Below, piece after piece: positions 9,329 to 18,188 of a DNA stretch of 64,000 bases (position 1 is the first letter of the stretch; every line of letters starts with the position of its first letter). A program made the position numbers and the translations under genes. This stretch comes from Oceanicaulis alexandrii DSM 11625 (lineage in GTDB: Bacteria; Pseudomonadota; Alphaproteobacteria; Caulobacterales; Maricaulaceae): the NCBI RefSeq assembly GCF_000420265.1, contig NZ_ATUP01000001.1, positions 2,294,001-2,358,000 on the forward strand. The letters are read 5' to 3'. Below the pieces are notes generated by a model, which saw only the letters and a list, made by a program, of their open reading frames with translations, ran no database searches and was not told where the DNA came from.

Positions 9329-11278
9329 ATGACGCAAACCGTGCTGAGCGCGTGTCTGGCGCTGATCGGGGGGCTGTGCGGTCTGTCGATCCAGGCTCAC
9401 GCGCAGACTCTGGCGGACTTCGCGCAATTGCCTGAGGCCAGTCGTCCGATCGTATCGCCTGAGGGACGCTGGCTGGCCTATGAATGCCATATCGAGGTCC
9501 GGCCATCGGTGTGCGTGTTCGATCTGCAAACGAACCAGTTGGCGCACGCCATGCCGGCGCCGGAGAACGCCTGGCTGGGCCGGGCGTACTTCGCCTCCGA
9601 AGACTATCTGGTCGTGAATCTTTCCACCTATCTGACGCTGAGCACAATGAGTGGTTTGCGCGATTATGAAGTGTCGCGCGCCCTGTCGCTCAGCCTGGAA
9701 AGCGGCGAGGTCGTCATGCTGATGGAGCGCGGACAAGGCAGCACCAATGCGACCGATCTGGCGTCGCTTAATCTTGTCGATCCTGACACCATCCTCATCC
9801 AGATGACCTTTCTGAATGGGGCGGAGGGTAAGATCGGAACGCGTTTTGAAACCCGTGAGGGGTTTGAAAGCGGGCTGTTTCGCGTCGACCTTGCAACCGG
9901 CGATGACCGCAGGATTGACCGGTCCGATATCTTTGACCGGGTTCTGGACGCCCAGGGCGACGTGGTCGCTGAAATACACTTTGATCCGCTCAGCTATCTT
10001 TATGAGATCAAAGAGCCGGGCCGACGCGGCGCCGTCATTTACTCGGCCACCCATCAGAGCGATGCGCCTAGCGTGCTGGGCTTCATGGATGAAACCGGGT
10101 TCCTGGCATTCTTTCCGGGAGAGCGCGGCGGGTATCGCCGCATGGACCGGGTCAGCGGCGAAATCACGCGCCTTGAAAATATAACACTGGATACAGTCAG
10201 CGCGCCGATCTGGGATCGCCGCCAGAGATTGATGGGCTTTAACGGCGAGCGCGACGGCCAGAGCGCGCAGTTTTTCTTTGACGAGGATTTGGCGGCGGAT
10301 GCGGCGTCCCTGACGCGAGCCTTGGGCTCGCCGGTTCAGATCGTCTCCTTCAGTGATGACCGGGACCTGCTGGTTCTGGCCATTGAAGAACCCTCCCGTC
10401 CGCGCGAATTCTTTCTCTATCAACGGTCGGCGCGAAATGTCTGGCCCTTCTCCGCCAGCTATCCCAGCCTGGCTGGGACCGCATTGCCCGCGCGTCGGCT
10501 GTATCGCTACGCCGCCTCGGACGGGCTGGAGATTGAAGCGGTTTTGACCACGCCGGCGGGCTGGAGCGAAGGTGCAGAGGCGCTGCCGCTTGTTGTGTTG
10601 CCCCATGGCGGACCGGCGGCCCGTGATGGTCTGGAGTTTGACTGGTGGGCCCAGGCCTATGCGGCGCAGGGCTATCTGGTGCTGCAGCCCAATTTTCGCG
10701 GCTCGCTCGGCTATGGGCTGGATTTCCAGCGCGCGGGATATGGCGAGTTCGGCGACCTGATGGTTCAGGACATCATTGACGGCGCGCGCGCCGTACAGGC
10801 TGACGGGCTGGCGCAACCGGGGGGTTATTGCCTGGCGGGCGGATCCTATGGCGGGTATGCGGCGCTGCGCGCGGCCATCATGGCGCCCGATGAGGTCGCC
10901 TGCGTCGTGGCGTTCGCGCCCGTGACCAACCCGGTCAGTCTTATGGGGCGTGAGCGTCGCAATGGCTCATTCATCGCTTATCATTTCTGGGAGCAGTATA
11001 TGGGCGATCTGGTCTGGGATCAGGAGGCCTCTGATCGCGTTTCGATCCTGCGCAACGCCCAGACGCTGGACATGCCGATCCTGCTTTTGCACGGCGCCCA
11101 GGACAGCATCGTTCCCATCGAGGCGTCGGACGCCCTGCGCCGCCAGTTGCGCGGCGTGGAGGGCTTTGAATATGTGAGGCTTGAGGGGGAGAGCCATTTT
11201 CTGGATTTGCCCGGCTCTCGCATGACCCTGCTCAACCGGTCAGTGGCGATGTTTGATGAGGTGTTGCGCGCCGACTAG
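9329..11278 (+). CDS. S9 family serine peptidase (prolyl oligopeptidase / acylaminoacyl-peptidase type), secreted
   Basis: A 649-residue protein with a signal peptide (hydrophobic residues about 5-20, cleavage near AHAQ). A central region of weak beta-propeller repeats follows, then a C-terminal alpha/beta-hydrolase domain. The nucleophile is S506 in GGSYGG, the acid is D592 in GAQDSIVP and the base is H623 in GESHF. LPHGGP supplies the oxyanion hole. It probably cleaves peptides in the periplasm. Its TAG stop shares the bases CTAG with the stop of the convergent HD-domain gene. No transport partner is adjacent. Confidence 0.93.
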   Translation: MTQTVLSACLALIGGLCGLSIQAHAQTLADFAQLPEASRPIVSPEGRWLAYECHIEVRPSVCVFDLQTNQLAHAMPAPENAWLGRAYFASEDYLVVNLSTYLTLSTMSGLRDYEVSRALSLSLESGEVVMLMERGQGSTNATDLASLNLVDPDTILIQMTFLNGAEGKIGTRFETREGFESGLFRVDLATGDDRRIDRSDIFDRVLDAQGDVVAEIHFDPLSYLYEIKEPGRRGAVIYSATHQSDAPSVLGFMDETGFLAFFPGERGGYRRMDRVSGEITRLENITLDTVSAPIWDRRQRLMGFNGERDGQSAQFFFDEDLAADAASLTRALGSPVQIVSFSDDRDLLVLAIEEPSRPREFFLYQRSARNVWPFSASYPSLAGTALPARRLYRYAASDGLEIEAVLTTPAGWSEGAEALPLVVLPHGGPAARDGLEFDWWAQAYAAQGYLVLQPNFRGSLGYGLDFQRAGYGEFGDLMVQDIIDGARAVQADGLAQPGGYCLAGGSYGGYAALRAAIMAPDEVACVVAFAPVTNPVSLMGRERRNGSFIAYHFWEQYMGDLVWDQEASDRVSILRNAQTLDMPILLLHGAQDSIVPIEASDALRRQLRGVEGFEYVRLEGESHFLDLPGSRMTLLNRSVAMFDEVLRAD

Positions 11279-11907
11279 CGCGTCAGCTTCGCCAGCTCGC
11301 GCTGCATATTTTCGCGCGCCTGCGCTTCAAACCGCTCCTGATAGGCGGGCGTGTGATACAGGCGCTCCCGCTCGAGCTGGCGGGTGAGAAACGCCGCACG
11401 GCCTTTTTTATAGGAATGCGGCAGCGCCCAGACATGTTCTGCGCGCACCTGCCGCGCATACTGGTCATAGGCGTCAGGATTGGCGCCCAGAACGGCGCAG
11501 TCCATGTCCAGGAACAGCGCGTCGTCGGCATCCGCCCCGCCGCCGGCAGGGTCAGCGGTCGCCAGAATGAGGCTGTGCACCCGCGTCGCCAGCGCTTCAT
11601 CCGCGCCCATGTCCACAAGCGCCGCCTGCGCCCAGTCGGCGCTGCGCTGCTCATTGTCGTTGCGCCAGCTCTTGTGGATCGCGTCATGAAACCAGGCGGC
11701 GTAGACCAGCCGCGGCAAGTCGGTGATCTGGTCCGCTTGCGCTTCGATTTGCTCAAACAGAAACGCCAGATGATCAAGGCCGTGATAGCGCCGCAGCCAG
11801 CCGGCATGGGTGGCGATCACGCGCTTGCCGGTTTTCAACTGCCGATCCTCGAGCGCGAACCGAACGAGGTCCGCGCGCCAGAGCGTAAGGGCGAAATCGG
11901 GGGTCAT
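11275..11907 (-). CDS. HD-domain metal-dependent phosphohydrolase-like protein
   Basis: A 210-residue soluble protein. RRYHGLDHLAFLFEQI (first histidine), AAWFHDAIH (the HD doublet) and FLDMDCAVLG (late aspartate) match the predicted HD phosphohydrolase family that resembles bacterial YpgQ/YedJ-type proteins. Substrates of this branch are poorly defined; nucleotides are plausible. The 3' end overlaps the S9 peptidase gene by four bases in convergent orientation. The unknown gene upstream ends three bases before this start, so the two are probably transcribed together. Confidence 0.75.
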   Translation of the reverse strand: MTPDFALTLWRADLVRFALEDRQLKTGKRVIATHAGWLRRYHGLDHLAFLFEQIEAQADQITDLPRLVYAAWFHDAIHKSWRNDNEQRSADWAQAALVDMGADEALATRVHSLILATADPAGGGADADDALFLDMDCAVLGANPDAYDQYARQVRAEHVWALPHSYKKGRAAFLTRQLERERLYHTPAYQERFEAQARENMQRELAKLTR

Positions 11908-11910
11908 GGT

Positions 11911-12483
11911 TTAGCTATAGGCCAGGAAACGGGCGAGCCTGTCGGACGCAGCCTGCGGATTGCGCGCGCCTTCGATCTGGGCCAGCAGGGCCGGAGACAG
12001 CGCTGTGTCATCCGCATCCGTCGCCGCGGCCGTTTTCGCACTGATCACAGTGGCCGATCCAGACTGTTGGGCGCTGACGCCGCGTTTGTCGTCATTCTCT
12101 TCGGCTTGTTGAACCGTTTCTCCCGTCGCGCCTCCCGACAGTGCGTCGGTGTCTGTCAGATTGGCGCTGCCGCCATCCACGCTGGTGGCGCCATTCGCGA
12201 GTTGCGACCCGGTTTCGTTGTCACGGTCACCCATGGGATTGGCTTGCGCGAAATTCTGCAGATCGAGCAGGGCGGCGAACAATTGCGACGACAGGCTTTC
12301 ATTGATCTTGCCTGCCTTTTCTTCCCTGTTGAGCTCAGGCGCTGCGGCGGCCTGTTCGCTCTCTCGGGCGTCTTCGGGCTTTTTGGTGGGATCGGGCAGC
12401 GCCATCTCGCCCAGGGCGGCGCCCCTGGCGTGCTTGGTGTCCCAGGGTGTCCATGAGGGGCCGGTAATGGCGCTGGCGCTCAT
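11911..12483 (-). CDS. Unknown protein, low complexity, probably disordered
   Basis: 190 residues with no family I recognise. The sequence is rich in A, D, E, G, S and T with no membrane segment or signal peptide. Short helical stretches appear at residues about 55-82 (INESLSSQLFAALLDLQNFA) and at the C-terminus (ALLAQIEGARNPQAASDRLARFLAYS). The start ATG has AGGAG eight bases upstream. Spacing of three bases to the HD gene suggests one operon. Composition resembles linker proteins of motility or envelope systems, but that is weak inference. Confidence 0.6.
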   Translation of the reverse strand: MSASAITGPSWTPWDTKHARGAALGEMALPDPTKKPEDARESEQAAAAPELNREEKAGKINESLSSQLFAALLDLQNFAQANPMGDRDNETGSQLANGATSVDGGSANLTDTDALSGGATGETVQQAEENDDKRGVSAQQSGSATVISAKTAAATDADDTALSPALLAQIEGARNPQAASDRLARFLAYS

Positions 12484-12755
12484 GTGTCTTCTCCTGACGT
12501 CTCGTCCCCGTAGGCCGGGTCACAACAGGTTGCGGCCGGTCGGTCTTGCCGTCCAAATCTGCATATCGGCAGTTTCTTCCGCCTTCAGCTCGCCTCTCAC
12601 GGGGCGGCGCCGCCGTTTTGCTGCGGCGCTGAGCGCCTTGTCATACAAGCGCTCTTCAGACAATTGAGCCGGGACTGGGCTCTATAGCGTCCCGTCCGTA
12701 TTCGCATGTCCGGGGAAAAGATGTGCAACGCATGTGCCGCGCACGCGCGACAGGC

Positions 12756-14318
12756 CTAGCGCAATTCCAGATCCCGCCAGAGCTGAGGCTGGATGTCTTC
12801 AGGGGCGCGGGTGCGGTCCGAGATCAGCCAGTAGGCGCGCTCATGCACCAGCGGGATGTTCGGCATGGCCTCCAGGAAAATCGTTTCCGCGCGCCGGAAC
12901 TGCACCGCCCGCCCGGCAGGGTCGATCATGGCGTAGGCGTCCGCCATCAGCGCGTCGAAACTCGCCCGCGCTGGGCCAGACCAGTTGGTGTTGTCAGCGA
13001 AGCCGTTGCGGGAGAAGGGCTGCAGCATGAAGTCGGGATCCGATTTCAGCCCGCGATCAAAGCGCGCCAGCGCCACATCGAAATCCCCGGCGTCCACCGC
13101 CTGATAAAGATCGAGCGGATAGCTGGCGAGCAGCTCGCCCTCCACGCCGATCCGTGACCAGTCGTCCAGGATTGCGATGGCCAGTCGGTCGCGGTCGCCG
13201 GCGGTCGCACGCACGGTCAGTCGCAAAGGCGATTGCGCGGTGAAGCCCGCTTCGGCCAGCAAGGCGCGGGCGGCGTCAGGGTCCGGGCGCGGAGGCGTAT
13301 AGGCGTCACCGTGTCGGGGAATCACCGTGTCGCTTGATTGCGCCTCGCCATTGAAGAAATGCGTGTTCAGGAACGCCCGGTCGAGCCCCAGGCTCAAGGC
13401 GCGCCGAACCCGTGGGTCGCTCAGATAGGGCTGGGCGCAATTGAGCTTGAGATAGGTCAGGATCGGCGCCGGATAAGCGTGCAGCTGATCGCCCACCGTC
13501 TCGCGCAGAAAGCCGATCTGGTCGGTCGGCGGGCGCTCGGCCAGGTCATAATCGCCGGCCCGGAACCGCCTGGCGCGGGCGGAGGGCGTGTCGATCACAT
13601 CCACGCTGATGGCGTTGACCTTGACGCTGTCGGCGGCGGTGAAGCGCGGGTTTTTCACCAGCTGCAAAGACAGCGCTTCGTGGCGGTCCAGCACGTACGG
13701 TCCGGCCGAGACCCAGTGTTCGGGCCGGATCCAGTCATCAGGATACGCTTCGACCTGATGGCGGGGCAGGGGGTAGAACTCGCGCATCAGCACCGGGAAA
13801 TTGCCCACCGGGCGATCCAGCTCGAACACAACGGTGCGCGGGTCAGGGGCGCTGACGGCGATGGTGTCGGGATGACGCTCGCCCGCCAGCGCTTCGCGGG
13901 CGCCGATCACGGCGAAAAAATCGCCCAGATCCGCAAAGCCGGTGGTGGGGTCCACGGCGCGCCGGGCGGTCCAGACCACATCGTCCGCGGTCAGGGGCGC
14001 GCCGTCCGACCAGACCAGGTCGGGCCTCAAGGTGAAGCGCCAGACGCGCGCATCCTCGCTGCGCCAGGTCAGAGCCAGCCCCGGCGCCAAACCGCCAGAC
14101 GGCGCGTATTCGGTCAGCGGGGCGTGCAGCTGCTTGTACAGAAGCGCGGCGGAGGCGAACTGGCCGCGCAGCGGATCCAGGCTGTCAGGCTCGGTCTCGA
14201 TCGCCACGCGCAGCAGATCATCCGGCGCGTCCGTCCCGCCAGAACAGGCGGAGGCCGCAAGTCCCGTCAGCCCCGCCAAACCTGTGACCAGCGTCTGCCG
14301 CCGTGTCAGCTTCACCAT
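12756..14318 (-). CDS. ABC transporter substrate-binding lipoprotein, peptide/nickel family (SBP_bac_5)
   Basis: A 520-residue extracytoplasmic binding protein. The N-terminus has a twin-arginine-like TRRQTLV followed by a hydrophobic stretch and a lipobox LAASAC, so it is probably exported by Tat and lipid-anchored. The family hallmarks are visible: PDSLDPLRGQFASAALLYKQLHAPL, WRFTLRPDLVWSDGAPLTADDVV, and a C-terminal MPNIPLVHERAYWLI. Such proteins bring oligopeptides to Opp/Dpp-type permeases, but no permease or ATPase gene is adjacent, so its partner is elsewhere or it acts alone. Confidence 0.88.
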   Translation of the reverse strand: MVKLTRRQTLVTGLAGLTGLAASACSGGTDAPDDLLRVAIETEPDSLDPLRGQFASAALLYKQLHAPLTEYAPSGGLAPGLALTWRSEDARVWRFTLRPDLVWSDGAPLTADDVVWTARRAVDPTTGFADLGDFFAVIGAREALAGERHPDTIAVSAPDPRTVVFELDRPVGNFPVLMREFYPLPRHQVEAYPDDWIRPEHWVSAGPYVLDRHEALSLQLVKNPRFTAADSVKVNAISVDVIDTPSARARRFRAGDYDLAERPPTDQIGFLRETVGDQLHAYPAPILTYLKLNCAQPYLSDPRVRRALSLGLDRAFLNTHFFNGEAQSSDTVIPRHGDAYTPPRPDPDAARALLAEAGFTAQSPLRLTVRATAGDRDRLAIAILDDWSRIGVEGELLASYPLDLYQAVDAGDFDVALARFDRGLKSDPDFMLQPFSRNGFADNTNWSGPARASFDALMADAYAMIDPAGRAVQFRRAETIFLEAMPNIPLVHERAYWLISDRTRAPEDIQPQLWRDLELR

Positions 14319-14378
14319 GCGCCCCTCCCCGTTTCACGCGGGAAGACTAGCATTGCGCCAGGCAGAGCCGCCAGTGAC

Positions 14379-15584
14379 TTAACCGGCCTTCAGGCCGCTC
14401 ACAAAGCTCTCAAAGACCTTGAAGCTGTCTTGCGGGCCGGGGCTGGCTTCGGGGTGGTGCTGCACCGCCCAGACCGGCTTGTCGGTCAGCTTGAAGCCGC
14501 AATTGGTGCCGTCAAACAGAGACACATGGGTCTCGACCGCGCCCTCGGGCAGGCTGTCGCGATCCACGGCGAAGCCGTGGTTCATGGACACGATCTCCAC
14601 CTGACCGGTCTCGATGTTTTTCACCGGATGGTTCGCGCCGTGATGGCCCTGAACCATCTTCTGGGTTTTTGCGCCAAGCGCCAGCGCCAGCATCTGATGG
14701 CCCAGGCAGATGCCCAGAACCGGCACGCCGGCCTCGATCACGCCGCGAATCGTCTCGAGCGCGTATTCGCCGGTGGCGGCGGGGTCGCCGGGACCATTGG
14801 AGACGAGAACGCCGGCGGGGTTGAGCTTGAGGACATCCTCTTTGCTCGCTCTGCCCGGCACGACCTGTACGCGGGCGCCGGCGGAAACCAGGCGGCGCAG
14901 GATGTTGGCCTTCACGCCATAATCGAGCACCACGACCAGCGGGCCGTCTTCGGGGCCTTTGGCGAAGCCTTCCGACCAGCCCCAATCGCCGTCCGTCCAG
15001 TCATTGGCCGCGTCGCAAGCGACCGCGCCCGCCAGCTCGACGCCTTCCATGGGCGGGGCGTTCTTGGCTTGGGCTTTCAGGGCGGAGATATCGAGCTTGC
15101 CGTCGCGGGCATGGGCGATGGTGGCCATGGGCATGCCGGTCTCGCGGATGCGGCGAGTGATGGCGCGGGTGTCGACGCCCGTGATGGCGATGATTTCGCG
15201 CGCCGCCAGCCATTCGTCAAAGCCGGTCTCGGCCCGCCAGCTGGCGGGCGGGGTGATCTCTTCGCGGCTGACCATGCCCACGGCCGCCTTGCGGGCGATG
15301 GCGCTTGCCGCTTCCTCGTCTTCGGCGTTGGCGCCCACATTGCCCACATGCGGGAAGGTGAAGCACACGATCTGGCCCGCATAGGAGGGATCGGCCAGGA
15401 TTTCCTGATGCCCGGTCATCGCGGTATTGAAACAGAGCTCGGCGACGGCGGAGCCGGTCGCGCCTGCTCCCGTCCCGTAAAACACTGTACCGTCAGCCAG
15501 AATCAGAGCGGCGGTCGCCCATTCGGGCTGGATATCCGATGATGGTGTTTGCATCGGGACTTGATTCTTGACTGCTTCCGGCAT
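14379..15584 (-). CDS. carA: Carbamoyl-phosphate synthase small subunit (glutaminase)
   Basis: 401 residues. The N-terminal CPSase_sm domain (GTVFYGTGAGATG, FNTAMTGHQEILADPSY) is followed by a class I glutamine amidotransferase domain with nucleophile C293 in GICLGHQ and the His-Glu pair in VQHHPEASPGP. It hydrolyses glutamine and channels ammonia to CarB. The ATG has AGGAGG nine bases upstream. It diverges from yqeY across a 176-base gap that presumably carries promoters for both directions. Confidence 0.98.
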   Translation of the reverse strand: MPEAVKNQVPMQTPSSDIQPEWATAALILADGTVFYGTGAGATGSAVAELCFNTAMTGHQEILADPSYAGQIVCFTFPHVGNVGANAEDEEAASAIARKAAVGMVSREEITPPASWRAETGFDEWLAAREIIAITGVDTRAITRRIRETGMPMATIAHARDGKLDISALKAQAKNAPPMEGVELAGAVACDAANDWTDGDWGWSEGFAKGPEDGPLVVVLDYGVKANILRRLVSAGARVQVVPGRASKEDVLKLNPAGVLVSNGPGDPAATGEYALETIRGVIEAGVPVLGICLGHQMLALALGAKTQKMVQGHHGANHPVKNIETGQVEIVSMNHGFAVDRDSLPEGAVETHVSLFDGTNCGFKLTDKPVWAVQHHPEASPGPQDSFKVFESFVSGLKAG

Positions 15585-15760
15585 AGGTGCTCGCCTCCTG
15601 ACACGCGCGGGGCCGCGAGCTGGGCTCCAGCGGCGGGCGGTTAAACGCGCGGAACGTAGGCGAGCGGCGAGGCCGGGTCAAGCAAAAGGCCGCGCTGCAA
15701 ATTCTTGTAATTTCAATGGCTTGGCGCTTATCTGCAGCGCCGCCGCAAATAGGTGCCCTC

Positions 15761-16228
15761 ATGTCGCTTCGCGACCGCATCCTCTCTGACCTCAAAGACG
15801 CCATGCGCGCTCAGGATAGCACGCGTGTCTCCACGCTGCGTCTCATCCAGGCCGCCATCAAGGACCGCGACATCGCCGCGCGTCAGGAAGACCGCTGCGA
15901 CGGCTGCGACTTGCCTGAAATTCAGGCGATCTTGCAAAAGCTGCTCAAGCAACGCGAAGAGAGCGCCGAGACGTATGAAAATGCGGGTCGGCTTGATCTC
16001 GCCGAGCGCGAACGCGCGGAAGCCGAGATCGTCAGCTCATATCTGCCTGAACCCATGAAACCTGCTGAAATCGCCCAGGCCGCCCAATCCGTGGTCAGCG
16101 AGCTGGATGCAGGCGGGCTGAAAGACATGGGCCGCTGCATGGCGGCGCTGAAAGAGCGCTATACCGGCCGCATGGATTTCGCCAAGGCCGGCAAGGAAGT
16201 GAAAACTTTGCTGCAAGGTCAGGCTTAG
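15761..16228 (+). CDS. GatB/YqeY domain protein
   Basis: 155 residues starting MSLRDRILSDLKDAMRAQDS, the standard opening of the YqeY family. The C-terminal helical domain resembles the tail of GatB/GatE amidotransferases (LDAGGLKDMGRCMAALKERYTGRMDFAKAGKEV). A role in tRNA-dependent amidation is suggested by homology only. It is the first gene of the yqeY-dnaG-rpoD series, 58 bases before dnaG, a conserved neighbourhood. Confidence 0.93.
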   Translation: MSLRDRILSDLKDAMRAQDSTRVSTLRLIQAAIKDRDIAARQEDRCDGCDLPEIQAILQKLLKQREESAETYENAGRLDLAERERAEAEIVSSYLPEPMKPAEIAQAAQSVVSELDAGGLKDMGRCMAALKERYTGRMDFAKAGKEVKTLLQGQA

Positions 16229-16286
16229 GCTTCTAGCCGTCTGACCCGAGCCGGTTTATGCTGTCGGGCTGGAGGATGTTCAGTTC

Positions 16287-18125
16287 GTGGCGATTCCCGA
16301 CGGTTTCAAAGACGAGATCAAGACGCGCATCCGCCCATCCGAGCTGATCGGGCGTACGGTGCCGCTCAAGCGGCAGGGCCGCGAGTTCGTCGGATTGTCC
16401 CCCTTCAAGAAAGAGCGCACGCCCTCGTTTTTCGTCAATGACGAGAAGGGCTTCTACCATTGCTTCGCCAGCCAGGAGCATGGCGACATCTTCACCTGGC
16501 TTCAGAAAACCCAAGGCCTGAGCTTCATGGAAGCGATCGAGGCCCTGGCTCAGGAAGCCGGGCTGGAAGTGCCGCGCATGGAGCAGCGCGACCCCCAGCA
16601 AGAACAGCATCGCAAAACGCTTCTCGACTGGATCGCGCTCGCTCAGGAGTATTTCACACGCTCTCTTTATGCGCCTGAAGGCGAAGAGGCGCGACTTTAT
16701 CTCGAACGCCGCGGGCTCAGCCGATCCGATATGGAGCGCTTTGGTCTGGGGTTTGCGCCCGATAATCGCCGCGGCCTGACCCGTGCGCTGATCCAGAAGG
16801 GCGCGAGCGCGCAAGACTTGTCGGACGCCGGCCTGTCGATCCTGCCCGATGATGGCGGCGAGCCTTATGACCGGTTTCGCGGCCGGGTGATGTTTCCGAT
16901 CAAGGATGCGCGCGACCGGCTGGTGGCGTTCGGCGGCCGGGCGATGAGCAAGGACGTTCGCGCGAAATATCTCAACTCGCCCGAGACAGAGTTGTTTCAC
17001 AAAGGCTCGCTGCTCTATCGCTATCCCGAAGCGCGCGCCTTCGCCCATGATCCCAAGGTGAAGGCCAAGGGCCTGATCGTGGCGGAAGGCTATATGGATG
17101 TGATCGCCTTCGCCCGCGCCGGGTTGGGCCAGGCCGTGGCGCCGCTCGGCACGGCGCTCACGGAAAACCAGCTGCGTTTATTATGGCGCGCCGGACCGGA
17201 GCCTGTGGTGTGTCTGGACGGCGACGCGGCGGGCACGCGGGCCGCGGCGCTGGCGGCGGAACGCGCGCTGGAATTGCTGGAACCGGGGCGCACGCTGCGC
17301 TTTGTTTTCCTGCCCGATGGCCAGGACCCCGACGACCTGTTGCGCGAGCGCGGCGCCCAGGCGCTGAAAGACGCCATCGATGACGCCAAGCCGCTGATCG
17401 ACGTTTTATGGCGGCGTGAAGTGGAGCTTGAACCGCTGGACGACCCTGACCGCCGCGCCGGTTTCCGTAAGCGGATCAAGGCGCTGGTCGCCAAGATCAA
17501 GGATCCCGACATCAAGGCGGAATACCGCGCCGAATTTGATGTGCGCATCGATGCGCAGTTCGGGCGTACGCCCCAGGCCGGGTTTCGACCGGATCGAAAC
17601 CGGGGCGGATATACAGGGCGCGGCGCCGGTCGGCGCTTCATGCCGCTGCAGCCGCCGACCGCCGAACTGGTGGCGCAGCGCAAGCATAAATCGCCGTCTG
17701 CGCCCTTGCGTCAGCTGCTTCTGGCGGTGATCGAACACCCCGAAATCGCTGAGGCCGAGGCCGAGACATTGCTGCAAATCTCGTTCGGAACGCTTGACAG
17801 CCTTAGGGACGCGATTCTAGACGCGTGTTTCTCTGGGGAGTCTCTGCCTGTCGGCGGACTGCGCGATGCGTTGTCTCGACGGGGTTTCGGCCCCCAACTG
17901 ACACGGTTGGCTGTGGACAAAGCGCCCATGCGCGCCAGTCTTGGGGGGAGTGAGGCTGATGCTGACAGCCGGCTTGAGGCTTGGCGCAGGCTTTCGGCTT
18001 CTTATATGGAAAGAGTTGCGCAAGACGCTCAGGACCGACCAAGACACGCCGACTTCTTTGAAGAGGGTGATTCTGACGCCCTCAAAAATTACCTCGTCGC
18101 GGAGCGGCGGGGTCGACAGCGCTAG
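16287..18125 (+). CDS. dnaG: DNA primase DnaG with a depleted N-terminal zinc motif
   Basis: A 612-residue primase that lays down RNA primers for replication. It begins at a GTG (IPDGFKDEIKTRIRPSELIG). The TOPRIM core is intact: VAEGYMDVIAF with its glutamate, then CLDGDAAG and LPDGQDPDD. The CHC2 zinc ribbon, normally Cys-x2-His...Cys-x2-Cys, here reads S38-P-F-K41 and C59-F-A-S62, so only one of four ligands (C59) remains while the surrounding fold motif (TPSFFVNDEKGFYHCF) is well conserved. A C-terminal DnaB-binding-like domain follows residue ~450. It is the middle gene of yqeY-dnaG-rpoD. Confidence 0.97.
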   Translation: MAIPDGFKDEIKTRIRPSELIGRTVPLKRQGREFVGLSPFKKERTPSFFVNDEKGFYHCFASQEHGDIFTWLQKTQGLSFMEAIEALAQEAGLEVPRMEQRDPQQEQHRKTLLDWIALAQEYFTRSLYAPEGEEARLYLERRGLSRSDMERFGLGFAPDNRRGLTRALIQKGASAQDLSDAGLSILPDDGGEPYDRFRGRVMFPIKDARDRLVAFGGRAMSKDVRAKYLNSPETELFHKGSLLYRYPEARAFAHDPKVKAKGLIVAEGYMDVIAFARAGLGQAVAPLGTALTENQLRLLWRAGPEPVVCLDGDAAGTRAAALAAERALELLEPGRTLRFVFLPDGQDPDDLLRERGAQALKDAIDDAKPLIDVLWRREVELEPLDDPDRRAGFRKRIKALVAKIKDPDIKAEYRAEFDVRIDAQFGRTPQAGFRPDRNRGGYTGRGAGRRFMPLQPPTAELVAQRKHKSPSAPLRQLLLAVIEHPEIAEAEAETLLQISFGTLDSLRDAILDACFSGESLPVGGLRDALSRRGFGPQLTRLAVDKAPMRASLGGSEADADSRLEAWRRLSASYMERVAQDAQDRPRHADFFEEGDSDALKNYLVAERRGRQR

Positions 18126-18188
18126 CGCGCGCCCACGCCGCCCTTTGTGCGCGCAGCCAATGAAATCCTCCGGGAGCATGATCACCGA

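Noticed and set aside
13338-15542. A 734-codon plus-strand open frame opposite the peptide-binding protein and carA genes
   Set aside because: It mirrors two well-supported coding regions in the opposite strand, and its composition (His/Gly/Ala/Arg) is typical of shadow frames.
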